The notes under the pieces were generated by a model that searched no databases, had not been told where the DNA came from, and worked only from the letters and a program-made list of their open reading frames with translations. From Megaustenia siamemsis (taxonomy: Eukaryota > Mollusca > Gastropoda > Stylommatophora > Ariophantidae): a stretch of DNA of 64,000 bases. Where the stretch lies: the NCBI GenBank assembly GCA_032433765.1, contig JAVIAB010000139.1, positions 44,965,190 through 45,029,189 of the forward strand, given 5' to 3'. This document shows positions 20,945 through 32,061 of the stretch, in pieces (within the stretch, counting starts at the first letter, position 1; each line of letters begins with the position of its first letter). The translations under genes and the position numbers were made by a program.

Positions 20945-21006
20945 CCTCCACTAGACCGTCTGACAAGACGAAAAGGGCCATATATATATATATTTATGTA
21001 TAACAA
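19228..21006 (+). mobile_element. LINE-E insertion in the 50-bp array; 11-bp TSD
   Basis: Body 19239-20995 is bounded by ATGTATAACAA at 19228-19238 and 20996-21006, and the host array continues on both sides. The 3' end after the ORF is only about 50 bp: GCCTCCACTAGACCGTCTGA, then CAAGACGAAAAGGGCC and a (TA)n tail. The same 3' end is found at 57.05 kb and, as a 60-bp stub, at 51.9 kb. The intact frame and clean duplication make it the youngest-looking LINE in the window. Confidence 0.93.
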
Positions 21007-21535
21007 AACCAAACACAAAATATACATGGCAGTTATGAAATACTCACCAGTCTATAATGCACATTTTGTGGACACTTTTACACAATATACATTGTTAACG
21101 TAACCAAACTAGACAACATTATTATAGCATTAATCATGAACAATACATTATTGCTTATGTAATACCCATCATCAACTGAGGCAGACTAGATAGTTTAGCG
21201 GTCATATGAACACATTTAGTCGTGTAACACAAGTAAACAGAATAAGCAAGTTACCGTAAAACCATACATAACAGTTTAAATGATACACTTAGAGAATATA
21301 ACAAGAATGCAACTCTGCGTGCTGGGCATGGCCATAAAAGAAAACAACTAAGGATTATACGCTTGGGTCGGACAATCTCGTCGGGCAGAAATAAAAAAAT
21401 GTAGCTTTGAAGCGTCCCCAGCGAGCACGATATACTTTATTATGGGCCATCGATGTACATGGCTCTTTAATCATTTTCGAGAGGAGGAAAATAAAGACAA
21501 CAGTTTCTCATTGAGACGTATTCGAGGGGATACAG
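21007..21535. other. Edge of the 50-bp array, then no gene
   Basis: One or two degenerate 50-bp units to about 21060. Weak resemblance (ACATTATTATAGC and similar) continues to about 21300. Nothing else was identified. Confidence 0.5.
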
Positions 21536-21539
21536 ACGA

Positions 21540-23235
21540 GTGTTTGGGTGGGTCGGTGTGCGGGTGGGTGAATAGGTGGATGTGTGGCTGGGTGAGTAGG
21601 TGGATAGGTGAGTAGGTGGATAGGTGAATGGGCGGGTGGGTGAGTGAGTAGGTGGATAAGTGAATGGGCAGGTGAGTAGGTGAATGGGTGGGTGAGTAGG
21701 TGGATAGGTGAATGGGCGGGTGGGTGAGTGAGTAGGTGGATAGGTGAATGGGCGGGTGGGTGAGTGAGTAGGTGGATAGGTGAATGGGCTGGTGAGTAGG
21801 TGAATGTGTGAATGGGTGGATGAGTAGGTGGATAGGTGAATGGGCGGGTGGGCGGGTGAGTAGGTGGGTAGGTGAATGGGCGGGTGGGTGAGTGAGTAGG
21901 TGGATTGGTGAATGGGCGTGGGCGGTTGAGTAGATGGATAGGTGATTGAGTAGGTGGATGAGTTAATGGGCAGGTGGGTGGGTGAGTAGGTGGACGTTTG
22001 AATGGGTGGGTGAGTAGGTGGATAGGTGAATGGGCGGGTGGGTGAGTGAGTAGGTGGATAGGGGAATTTGTGTAGGTGGATAGGTGAATGGCGGAGTAGG
22101 TGGATGGGTGAATGAGTAGGTGGATGTGTGAATGGGTGGGTGATTACTTTGATAGGTGAATGGGTGGGTGGGTGGATAGGTGAATGGGCGGGTGGGTAGG
22201 TGGATAGGTGAATGGGCGGGTGGGTGAGTGAGTAGATGAATAGGTGAAATTGAGTAGGCGGATGGGTGAATGGGTGAGTAGGTGGATGGGTTGAGTGAGT
22301 AGGTGGATAGGTGAATGGGTAGATGGGTGGGTGAGTTGGTGGATAGGTGAATGGGTGGGTGGATGGGTGAGTTTGTAGGTGGGTGAGTAGGTGGATGGGT
22401 GAATGGGTGGGTGAATGGGTGGGTGAATGGGTGGGTGAGTAGGTGGATAGGTGAATGGGTGGGTGGGTGAGTAGGTGGATAGGTGAATGGGCGGGTTAGT
22501 TGGGTGGGTGGATGGGCGGATAGGTGAATGGGTGGGTGGGTGAGTGAGTGAATTGGTGGATGGGTGATTGAGTTGGGGTGAGAAAAATTAGCGAGTGGGT
22601 GGGTGTGGGGGATGGAAGTGTGAGTGGGGGGTGTGTTTGAGTTAGTGAGTGTAAGGGTCGCTGAAGGGTTGGGTGGATGACTGGGCGGGTGGGTGAGTGG
22701 GGATTAGTGAGTGTAAGAGTCGGTGAATGGGTGAGTGAGTGGGTAAGTGAGTGGGTCAGCGGATGGGTGGATGGATGAGTGAGTGGATTGTTGTGTTTGA
22801 ATTAGTGAGTTTAAGGGTCGCTGAGTGGTTGGTTGGATGAGTGGGTGGCTGAGTGAGTGTGAATTAGTGAGTGTAAGAATTGGTGGGTGGCTGGTGATTG
22901 AATGAGTGGGTTAGTGAGTGAGTGGTTAGTTAACTGTGTACGTGTATAAGTGGGTGTGTAAGTGAGTGTTGTGAGTGATTTAGTTAGTGGGTGAATTAAT
23001 GTTTTGGTGAATGAATAAATAAGTGGGTGGGTGATTGCGTGATTGAGAGGGTGAGTGAGTGATTGAACAGGTGAGTGAGGGGGAGGGGTGAGAGCGAAAG
23101 AATGAATGAGAGGAATTAATAAGTGGTGGTTTGGTGAGTGATGGATGCATGAATTATTTAGTGAGTGATGAGGGATTGTGTAAAATGAGTTCCTGGATGG
23201 GTGGGTAAATAAATGAGCAAGTGAATGACTGAGGT
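21540..23235. repeat. 1.7-kb GGTG/GAAT/GAGT tetranucleotide-based array
   Basis: Built from words such as GAGTAGGTGGATAGGTGAAT and GGGCGGGTGGGTGAGT, all with a 4-bp register but a higher-order period of about 32-36 bp in places. It decays after 22560. Strongly G/T-biased on the plus strand. Confidence 0.95.
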
Positions 23236-23925
23236 AAGCAGACAATTTATTAAATCAAAAAGGAAGTAAGTTTACAAGTGATCGAGGGAGTGAGAAAGGG
23301 AAACTACTGCGTTGAACATCTATTGCAAAAAATATATATATTATTTATACCTTTCTTAGAACCGGATGTTTCCATATAGCACTTACCGCTCGCTTCTCTA
23401 TTCATTTAAAATTGATCATAATTTGTAACCCCTACGAGACAAAATCAATAACTAACAATAATAAAAAGTCGCAGTCTGGCATTTGGGAAGAAAACAAACA
23501 TTGCTAATGTTATTTGTTAACATACATATTTATTCTGTTAATGCTCACATTTGCTGCACCCATAGTTTTATCTATACACCCCAACAGTCTACTCCAAGCT
23601 CCAATCTATTTCTAATGGGCATCTATATTTAGATCCTTATTTTGAAATCGAACTCCCCCGTGAAAGTCCGTGTTCACGTAATCTGTTCGAAACGGGAAAC
23701 GTGGGCAATCACTTCAGCTTTACAACGAAGGTCATCACCATATGCCAGGGGTTTCCAAACCGATGGAGCTTGGATACATTTTATTAATGGCTTGAAATAA
23801 CGATATTTTAAATAGATAAACTTGTTGTTTATTATAAACTTTACTATTGTTTCTCCTATTGGTGTGCAAAATGTAGAAGAGAACTCTGAATTTGGACTAT
23901 GGCTCCGATTAACTGTTTCTCTATC
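23236..23925. other. No gene recognised
   Basis: No supported feature between the G-rich and the pyrimidine arrays. Confidence 0.4.
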
Positions 23926-24465
23926 GTGTGATTCTGTCTCCACTTTCTCTTCACTTTCTCGCTACTGTGTGTTATTCTGTCTCAACTTTCTATTCAATTT
24001 CTTTCTACTGTGTTATCCTGTCTCCACCTTTTCTCTACTGTCTGGTTCTGTCTCCACTTTTTCTCTACTGTGTGATACTGACTCCACTTTCTCTCTACTG
24101 TGTGATTGTCTCACTTTCTCTCTACTCTGTGATTATATCTCCACGTTCTCTTCACTTCTTCTCTACTGTGTGATTCTATCTCCACTTTCGCTCCACTTCT
24201 TCTGTACTGTGTGATTATATCTCCACTTTCTCTCCACTTTTTCTCTACTGTGTGATTATATCTCCACTTTCTCTCCACTTTTTCTCTACTGTGTGATTAT
24301 ATCTCCACTTTCCCTCCACTTCTTCTCTACTGTGTGATTATAATTCCACATTCTCTTCACCTCTTCTCTACTGTGTGATTATATCTCCACATTCTCTCCA
24401 CTTCTCTACTGTGTGATTCTATCTCCACTTTCTCTCCACTTCTTCTCTACTGTGTAATTATAGCA
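23926..24465. repeat. Pyrimidine-rich tandem array, ~40-bp unit
   Basis: Unit TCTCTACTGTGTGATTATAT + CTCCACTTTCTCTCCACTTT, about 40 bp, with shorter 28-30 bp units near the left end. Encoded LLCDTVSTFS-type frames are by-products. Confidence 0.9.
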
Positions 24466-25200
24466 CCACTTTTTTCAACTGTGATTAAAGCACCACTTTT
24501 TTCAACTGTGATTAAAGCACCACTTTTTTCAACTGTGATTAAAGCACCACTTTTTTCAACTGTGATTAAAGCACCACTTTTTTCAACTGTGATTAAAGCA
24601 CCACTTTTTGTAACTGTGTCATTATAGCACCACTTTTTTCAAATATGTTATTATAGCACCACTTTTATCAACTGTGTCATTATAGCACCACTTTTTTCAA
24701 ATATGTTATTATAGCACCACTTTTATCAACTGAGTCATTATAGCACCACTTTTTTCAAATATGTTATTATAGCACCATTTTTATCAACTGTGTGATTATA
24801 GCACCACTTTTTCAAATATGTTATTATAGCACCATTTTTGTCAACTGTGTGATTATAGCACCACTTTTTTCAAATATGTTATTATAGCACCATTTTTATC
24901 AACTGTGTGATTATAGCACCACTTTTTCAAATATGTTATTATAGCACCATTTTTATCAACTGTGTGATTATAGCACCACTTTTTTCAAATATGTTATTAT
25001 AGCACCACTTTTTTCAAATATGTTATTATAGCACCACTTTTTTCAACTGTGTGATTATAGCACCACTTTTTTCAACTGTGTGATTATAGCACCACTTTTT
25101 TCAACTGTGTGATTATAGCAACACGTTTTTCAAATGTGTGATTATAGCACCATTTTTTTCAACTGTGTGATTATAGCACCACTTTTTTCAACTGTGTAAA
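24465..25200. repeat. 27/28-bp minisatellite with alternating dimer structure
   Basis: First five to six copies are 27 bp, TTAAAGCACCACTTTTTTCA + ACTGTGA. From 24610 the units are about 28 bp and alternate between CAACTGTGT and CAAATATG endings, i.e. a ~56-bp higher-order repeat. From 25035 they become single again. Confidence 0.92.
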
Positions 25201-25544
25201 TTTGGATCCAGTTATTCTCTAATTCCCAGCATGAACTCTACAACTCTGACTCAAGAGCTCTGTGCTGAAGACACCACCACTCAGACATCTTTAATGTTCT
25301 GTATTGACTCAAACTCAAATTCTACTCTAAATGACTTCATATCGCAACTGAATTAAAGAATCATATAGTGCATCAACTCTAACCTACAATGTTTCATACT
25401 ACAACTGTATCTAACAATGACATCACTCTTCAACAGTATCAAAAATTGCTTCATGCTACAATTTAACCAATAAAGTAATTTTTTTTTCAAATATATTTAA
25501 AAAAATCTTCATACTACAACTGTACCCAAATATCACATCATCTT
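25201..25544. other. No gene recognised
   Basis: AT-rich with loose repetition of CATACTACAACTGTA (25393, 25450, 25510), perhaps remnants of another array. Confidence 0.4.
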
Positions 25545-25868
25545 CAGTATTATCATCATCACCATCGCCTTCATCATCATCAGGTCGCATGTCCTTTGCA
25601 GAACGTTGCATTCATAACAGCCCGTTTTAATGAATCTCTTTCTAGCCAGATCTCCCACTTCTTTTTTAGTTATGTTCAAGGTCTCCTTGATGATTTGAAA
25701 CCACCTTCTTCTTGGTCTACCCCTGATACGTCGCCCAGGAACCATGCCTTCTATTGTTGTTCTTTCCAGCTCGCTGCGTCTTTTGATGTGACCTCAGTAT
25801 TTTAATTGCCTCTGTAGAATGTTTTAGACGCCAGTTCTTTTTTAATGTTTAAGTCCGTTAACATGTCT
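25545..25868 (-). mobile_element. LINE-J C-terminal fragment
   Basis: Minus strand: DLNIKKELASKTFYRG, then (after a frame break) GHIKRRSELERTTIEGMVPG, RRIRGRPRRRWFQIIKETLN and KKEVGDLARKR, ending in a TGATGATGATGAAGG-type tail at the 25545 side. GHI-KRR, RGRPRRRW and a terminal helix are the hallmarks of LINE ORF2 C-termini. The family differs from A, B and E and resembles the fragment at 49.7 kb (LINE-G). Confidence 0.75.
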
Positions 25869-25879
25869 TTGTTACTCTT

Positions 25880-26693
25880 TTTTGGTCAAAAAATAAATAA
25901 TTTGCGATATGCTGATGACACAGTCTTGATAGCAGATACGGAGAATGAACTACGGGAAGTAATGGGCATGGTGGTGAAAGAAGCAACGGGAAAAGTCTAA
26001 GTCTGGGTGGTGGGAAAACACAAGTAATGGTCATATCAAAGAAACAATCATCACCATCATGCAGCATAAGAATAAACAGGACAAATCTGAAAACAAGTGC
26101 AACACTTCAAATACTTGGGCACAATAATAACAGCAGATGGAAGATGCAAAACAGAAATAAAAACCAGAATAGCTCAGGCCAAAAATGCATTTCAGAAACT
26201 GAAAAATATCTTATGCAACACATTTATGCCGGTGGAAGTGAGGGGGAGAGTTCATCGGTGCTATATAGAAACATTTCTGACCGATGGAAGCGAATCGTGG
26301 ACAGTAGACAAACAAAGATAAGGACGGTTGGAGGCCACAGAGATGGGATTTCTCAGGGAAGTGTTGAAAGTTCCCTGGACAGCTAGAAAGACCAATGAGG
26401 AAATCTCAATGAGGCCAACACTGGAAGTGGAGCTCCTAAGAATCATCAGAAAGAAACAATCCACATTTTTCGGGCACATCATGAGAAGAGGAAAGTTGGA
26501 ATACTTGGTTACAACACGCAAAATATAAGGAAAGAGAGATCGCGGACGACACAGAGAGAACATACTAGATAGCTTGGTGTCATGGCATGGCAAACAGTCA
26601 ATAGAACTGATACGATGCACTGTAGATAGAAGATTGTGAAAGGACATGATCGCCTACGCCAACCGGTATAGCACATGATGATGATGACCTTTT
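25880..26693 (+). mobile_element. LINE-A1 fragment, RT palm to 3' end, degenerate
   Basis: Reads [19 protein letters not shown] (catalytic YADD, intact), then frameshifted MVISKKQSSP, YLGTIITADGRCKTEIKTRI, AQAKNAFQKLKNILCNTF, LTDGSESWTVDKQ, VPWTARKTNEE, FFGHIMRRGKLEYLVTTRKI and RDRGRHREN. It ends GACATGATCGCCTACGCCAA then ATGATGATGATGA. At least three frame changes make it a pseudogene. It abuts a minus-strand LINE-K remnant at 26694, which it may have inserted into. Confidence 0.88.
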
Positions 26694-26985
26694 CTTCTTT
26701 ATCCAAGGTTCCTTAAGGACTTTTCTGAAGCTTTTTGTTTCGAATGAATCAATTTTCTTCCTTGCTTCTTGCCAGATTGTCAATGATGCATAAACATATG
26801 TTGCTATGGCGAAGATACATGCCATAATTTTTTTTTATATTACTGCCTTGTTGGTATTGTGCTGCATGTTCTTTATGGCGTTTAATTGTTGTGTTGCTAT
26901 TGTTAATCTTTTTATCTATTTTTGGCAGTCTACATTGTTGGTTACTACAGATCCCATATATTCATAGTTTAATACAATTTCAAGT
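26694..26985 (-). mobile_element. LINE-K RT thumb fragment
   Basis: The minus strand reads YEYMGSVVTNNVDCQK, IKRLTIATQQLNAIKNMQ, then MACIFAIATYVYASLTIWQE and ARKKIDSFETKSFRKVLKEP. This corresponds to the YLGS...ESWT...FE.K.LRKIL thumb block of LINE RTs. A stop and a frameshift interrupt it. It belongs to a family not otherwise seen in this window. Confidence 0.7.
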
Positions 26986-27784
26986 TCAATATATCACATC
27001 ATTATCATCAAAAGACAATGTGCTTCAATTCTATCTGAAAATGCTTCTAAATAGAAATGCACCTAAAACTTCGTTTCAAATACATCCACAATTGCTGTAT
27101 ACTATAGCAGCACTAAATTAAATTACGATGGAAAATTACATCACTTTTCCTCTATTTTCAAAATTACTTAATAAACAGCCTCTACCCTACATTTCTTGCC
27201 ACTTCAATTCTATCCAAAATTGTCTCTGATCCCAGAAAAGCCTACTTCAGACTGACGCTACGATTTTGTCTCCAGTTATTGGTTGCAATATTCTCTCCCT
27301 TGTTGCACAACTGAAAACATGTTTTTATTCAACTGGTTTCAATTTTCAGACCAGAAAAATCAAACCGCGAGCAATTATTTAACGATCTCTGATGTATTGA
27401 TTGTTCTCATGCAAGAGTTCAACTAGGCACGATGACGGAGCTGCAGTTAACAATCTATCATTACTGCATTTTCCCATTACTGAGTCGTCTGCCATAGGGG
27501 GACTTGCAGGATTTTTCAAACAGCAGTGAGTGCTAAAACATCGGTTGTAAATGTTTTAATAAACGTCACAACCAGAAATGCAATACCACCAACACTCAAA
27601 ACTTTGTGTCCATCAACTTATTGAGCAATTGATGACTTATGAAAATTTGATGCTCAAGCCAGAGAAATTGATGCTATAAAATCACCAGCTCATCAAGTAT
27701 GTCATGGGAGGGATTTTTTTTTTCCTTCAAACATTTCCCCATAATTTGATGCAAAACATACTTTCTAGATCGATACCTTATCGT
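26986..27784. other. No gene recognised
   Basis: AT-rich with no coding motif. Confidence 0.4.
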
Positions 27785-27951
27785 TATGGTTGGACGCAAG
27801 ATCTGGAGAGCACACTCAGTATACATGCGTGAATGTAGTCTTGTGACTCTAACCATTTGAATGCCTTGGAGTTGGACATGTTCGGAGTGCAATGATGATG
27901 ACCCGCAAATAACTCAATATCTCAATAACTCAATAACTATGGTTGGACGCA
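27785..27951 (+). mobile_element. Very short LINE-F 3' end; 14-bp TSD
   Basis: Body 27799-27937 between TATGGTTGGACGCA at 27785-27798 and 27938-27951. Its second half is the LINE-F terminus (WTCSECNDDDPQITQ, then AACTCAATA repeats as the tail). The first 70 bp do not match the other LINE-F copies. The A/T-rich CAATAACT repeats at the end show that the LINE-F tail is a short direct repeat, not poly(A). Confidence 0.8.
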
Positions 27952-28150
27952 CTTTTAACTCTATACTCTCAGGGGATATATTCCCAGGCGTGAAATCTAG
28001 AAAAAGAAAAGTCATATCATATTTTTGCAAATTTACACAATGGAAGAGTTAAATGGTATACAAAGAGGATACTTTCTTCTAGCTCTTTCTTTTGTTTTAT
28101 TTTCTGCTAACAAAGGTTTTACAATGGAAGTAAGGTAAAGAGTTTATCAG

Positions 28151-28151
<1 letters not shown>

Positions 28152-28218
<67 letters not shown>
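28152..28218. repeat. (TA)n microsatellite
   Basis: Uninterrupted alternating TA for about 67 bp, directly next to the left terminal inverted repeat of the element at 28219. Confidence 0.98.
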
Positions 28219-28220
<2 letters not shown>

Positions 28221-28357
28221 GCGATCAAGACTCAATCAGAGTAGGATTCCAGACTCTCTCATGAAACCAGCTGTCTGTTTAAGTGATTCGATTGCCCCAT
28301 ACAATTTCTCCTCCAGGGAGGTGTGTGTGGACCACAGTTTTATGTAACAACAATGTT

Positions 28358-28638
28358 AACAATATAGTTATAGAGCTACTAAATACAGTTCAAACAAGAC
28401 AAATTAAATTTTTGGGGCATGTTAAAAGACACAGCAGCCTAATAAAAGTAATATTGGACGGGAAACTACAAGGTGAAAGAGGCAGACCAAGACTAACGTG
28501 GACGAGTAACATCAAAAGATGGACAAGTAAGCCTACGGCAACCTGCACCATCACAGCAAGAGACAGAGTGGAATGGCGCTCCATGGTAGCCAACCTTCGA
28601 TGCGAAGACGGCACTCAATGATGATGATGAACAATATA
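28358..28638 (+). mobile_element. LINE-B 3' end; 9-bp TSD
   Basis: Body 28367-28629 between AACAATATA at 28358-28366 and 28630-28638. The frame gives IELLNTVQTRQIKFLGHVKR, HSSLIKVILDGKLQGERGRP, RLTWTSNIKRWTSKPT and VEWRSMVANLRCEDGTQ, then stop and ATGATGATGA. The frame is intact, so the insertion is young. It sits inside the inverted-repeat element, dating that element as older. Confidence 0.9.
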
Positions 28639-28639
28639 T

Positions 28640-29314
28640 AAGTATGATACATAGATCTCAGTAGAGCCAGTGTTAATATATGGAAGTAAATTTCGGACAA
28701 ATAAAAAAAGGACTAGAAAGACGGCTGTTACACAAAATGTGGTTTTACACATGAATGCTAAGTCTACAATAGACGGATGAAAGGAGCAACGAATATTCTT
28801 TGCTTCATTCCTTCTTTATTTTTAATTAATTTCAATTTTTCCCCTCCATTTCCTATTCTTTCTGTTCTATTACTTTTTCTTTTTTTCTTTATTTTTTCTT
28901 TCTTTATTTATTTCTTTTCTTTTCTTTCTTTTTTCTTCCTTTTTACTCGATAAGCATGATAAAATAAAAATTTAAGATTGAAACTAGAATGTAGATTGTG
29001 AGCATCAATATTAGTACAGGACTAGTACAAAGGGGTTCAGTAAGGTTAGGGTTTGTAGATGAAATGGGTTTTTCCCCCCTTTGGAGCCCATGATCTTACG
29101 ATAAATATGGACTTTAAAGAACCTCTACCAATTTGGAGCAGGACATTTACGGGCATCTGGGCAATGAAAGCGAAATCAATCAGTAAAATTCATGTAGTCA
29201 GCGAATTTTAATCAATCAATTTTAACAAACAACAACTTTCTCTAAATCAACTTTATATCTGGCAGACTCTAATTGTGATGGTATGTCTGTGGGGGCGATC
29301 AACACACTTAACAT
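28640..29314. other. Interior of the inverted-repeat element, no gene
   Basis: T-rich low-complexity run at 28800-28945 (TTCTTTATTTTTTCTTTC type), otherwise unremarkable AT-rich sequence with no coding pattern. Confidence 0.5.
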
Positions 29315-29371
29315 GACAGCTGACTTCATGTGAGAGTCTGGAATCCTACTCTGATTGAGTCCTGATCGCAG

Positions 29372-29956
29372 ACAAAGAGAGAGAGAGAGAGAGAAATCAA
29401 CTTTATCAAATTACACCATAGACCCTTTTCGGTAGTATGGAGTTAATGTATTGTGGTGATGTTTTTATGTGAAATGAGACAGAGGCTAGAGACACAATGT
29501 ACACCGTTGCAGTGATACGATAATGGTTCTGTTTGTAAGAATACCCGTGGGGCTAAAACGCAGGACATTGCATGGACTGAAGGCGGCCAGAAACTTATAG
29601 CTGACTGTTAGTATCAGTATCAGAAAATCAGAACTGATCAAGATCCCACTAAGCTGTCAACGGCATCTACGAGAAAAAAAGTTTAATCAGTCTGGCAGAG
29701 TGGTGACTGAAATGAAAGGTAAACCCAGTATTCGAAACGTATCGTGATGAAGTCGGATGCATTAGGTCAAAATGCGTTGCTATCAATAAAACTACGACAA
29801 CGAAAATTACATCTTCTGCAAGCCCTTTCAACAGGAGATGACTAAGAGCTTTAATTATAGGTTGAATCATCGTCTATATAGTTAGGTAGACGGGCACGGA
29901 ACGACATTGTAATGAATTTATCGATGCATTCTGGGAAATTCTACGTGGTGGAGAGG
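29372..29956. other. Short (GA)n then no gene
   Basis: 29376-29394 is a GA microsatellite abutting the right terminal inverted repeat. The remainder up to the 39-bp array is not recognised. Confidence 0.5.
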
Positions 29957-29966
29957 ATATGGGGAA

Positions 29967-30475
29967 CTTCTGACTCTAATGAAACTGGTTCCATGGATAG
30001 AATAGCTCCTGACTCTAATGAAACTGGCTCCATGGATAGAATAGCTCCTGACTCTAATGAAACTGGTTCCATGGATAGAATAGCTCCTGACTCTAATGAA
30101 ACTGGTTCCATGGATAGAATAGCTCCTGACTCTAATGAAACTGGCTCCATGGATAGAATAGCTCCGGACTCTAATGAAACTGGCTCCATGGATAGAATAG
30201 CTCCGGACTCTAATGAAACTGGCTCCATGGATAGAATAGCTCCTGACTCTAATGAAACTGGTTCCATGGATAGAATAGCTCCTGACTCTAATGAAACTGG
30301 TTCCATGGATAGAATAGCTCCTGACTCTAATGAAACTGGTTCCATGGATAGAATAGCTCCTGACTCTAATGAAACTGGTTCCATGGATAGAATAGCTCCT
30401 GACTCTAATGAAACTGGTTCCATGGATAGAATAGCTCCTGACTCTAATGAAACTGGCTCCATGGATAGAATAGAA
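29967..30475. repeat. 39-bp minisatellite, 13 copies, open in several frames
   Basis: Unit GACTCTAATGAAACTGGTTC + CATGGATAGAATAGCTCCT, 39 bp (13 codons). Copies differ almost only at GGT/GGC and CCT/CCG. Because the period is a multiple of three and the unit lacks stops, long frames exist on both strands: plus (DSNETGSMDRIAP)n from 29912 to 30514, and two minus frames. I see no sign that any is a gene: no intron signals, and variation is not biased to one frame's silent sites in a way that can be judged from 13 copies. Confidence 0.95.
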
Positions 30476-30514
30476 CACAAATTACAAGACGAACGAAGAA
30501 AAAAGAATAAATGA

Positions 30515-31455
30515 CGTCCATTAAACAACTTAAATTAGACGAAACCAAAAAATGATTCAAGAAAAACAATTTACATATTTTGCAACAACAAACTTGTACA
30601 AAATAATGGCTGCGAAGGGGATGGAGAAAAAAAAAGGGGGGGGGGGGGGGCAACGTAAATTCCAGTGATTAAATTTTTTTTTTAAATTGACATCTGTCAT
30701 TTTAGCTTCTTCGCGTATGTTTTATCGGAAGTTTTCGAAAAACATGCTTCGATGTTATCTGACAGATGTTTTAACGAAAGGTGCACGAGAGAGCACAACT
30801 AAAAACGATTGAGAAGACACCATTTCTCCATTGCGTGGGCCTGTTACGTAAGTGGAACTGTAGATTCACTCCACAATGAGTAGAATTAACTCATTTCGTA
30901 ATTGCAGCCTAATGTAGATGGTGTGTTAGAGTGCCATCAAAAACGTGACCGGAAATGATACACTGGGGATCTACAGCACTTAATAGCCATCTATGTTTAA
31001 CCTTCGCAGCGTGCGAGTCAACATGTGATTGCATAAATGTGATTTAACATCTATTAAGTGATTTCTAGCTGCCAAAATTGTTTTCGAAAATTTGACGTCA
31101 TGTTGGATATTTCCGATTATTTGGGAGTTGGACGATGCTTTCTTGTCTCTGGCTTGTGTACGTTTTTGAGCAGATAATGTTGCATTCATGGGATAGGGTG
31201 GGTGTTTGGGGATCTGTCTAGATGAGGTGTTACCATTAGGGAAAAAAGAAAGTCTGTGATGGGTTTTTGCTATTTTTGTGCTGCCAGTGATATTTTGGGG
31301 AAATGGGGGAGGGGTGGGGGGGGGGGGGTGAGGGTTTGGAATGTCGATGTAAGGATGAGGGGATATACACACGGATATGGAAAATTACATGTTAATTCAG
31401 AAGGAAGTCTGTTTAAAGGATTGAGTGGATGAATTGATGCGTGAAGTTTGAATAA
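30515..31455. other. No gene; two poly-G tracts
   Basis: Contains an A9/G16 run at 30624-30650 and a G-rich stretch at 31298-31332 that could form quadruplex. Nothing else is recognised. Confidence 0.5.
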
Positions 31456-31682
31456 TTTAGTGGATGTTTGAATGAGTGCATGTTAGGGTGGAGGTTTGAG
31501 TGAGTGCATGTTAGGGTGGAGGTTTGAATGAGAGCATGTTAGGGTGGAGGTTTGAGTGAGTGCATGTTAGAGTGGAGGTTTGAGTGAGTGCATGTTATGG
31601 TGGAGGTTTGAATGAGTGCATGTTAGGGTGGAGGTGTGAGTGAGTGCATGTTAGGGTGGTGGTTTGAGTGAACAGGTTTTTA
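31456..31682. repeat. 28-bp minisatellite, about 8 copies
   Basis: Unit GTTTGAGTGAGTGCATGTTA + GGGTGGAG, 28 bp, with GAATGAG variants. Confidence 0.92.
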
Positions 31683-31869
31683 AGTGAGTGAGGGGGTATG
31701 CGGCTGCCAGTGAATGAGTCAATCATTGAATGAGAATTAGGGTAAGTGGTGACTTGAGTGAGCATAGATACTGATCGACAAACAGATCGACAGATAAACA
31801 AACAGATAGACAGACAGGTAGATAGAAGGACGGACAGATTGACAGACAGGTAGATAGATAGGCATGTAG

Positions 31870-32061
31870 AGTAGGTAGTTGGGTGGGTAGGTAGGTAGGT
31901 AGGTAGGTAGGTAGGTAGGTAGGTAGGTAGGCAGGCAGGCAGGCAGGCAGGCAGGTAGGTAGGTAGGTAGGTAGGTAGGTAGGTAGGTAGGTAGGTAGGT
32001 AGGTAGGTAGTAGTAGGTAGGTAGGTAGGTAGGTAGGTAGGTAGGTAGGTAGGTAGGTAGG
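31870..32061. repeat. (GTAG)n tetranucleotide array with internal (GCAG)n block
   Basis: GGTAGGTAGGTAG with a central GGCAGGCAGGCAG block (31928-31953) and one TAGTAG slip near 32010. Flanked on the left by GATAGACAG-type words (31770-31860). Confidence 0.97.

Larger units (their letters stand above)
28219..29371. mobile_element. Candidate non-autonomous DNA element with ~56-bp terminal inverted repeats
   Basis: The left end 28219-28274 (CTGCGATCAAGACTCAATCA and onward) and the right end 29315-29371, reverse complemented (CTGCGATCAGGACTCAATCA and onward), agree at about 51 of 56 positions. No transposase frame lies inside. The interior holds a later LINE-B insertion (28367-28629) and a T-rich stretch. 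The outer flanks are a (TA)n on the left and ACAAAGAGAGAG on the right, so no target duplication can be defined. Class unknown. Confidence 0.7.

Noticed and set aside
22811..23245. 144-codon minus frame with Thr/His/Ser/Leu repeats
   Set aside because: Minus-strand reading of a GAGT/GGGT tetranucleotide array.
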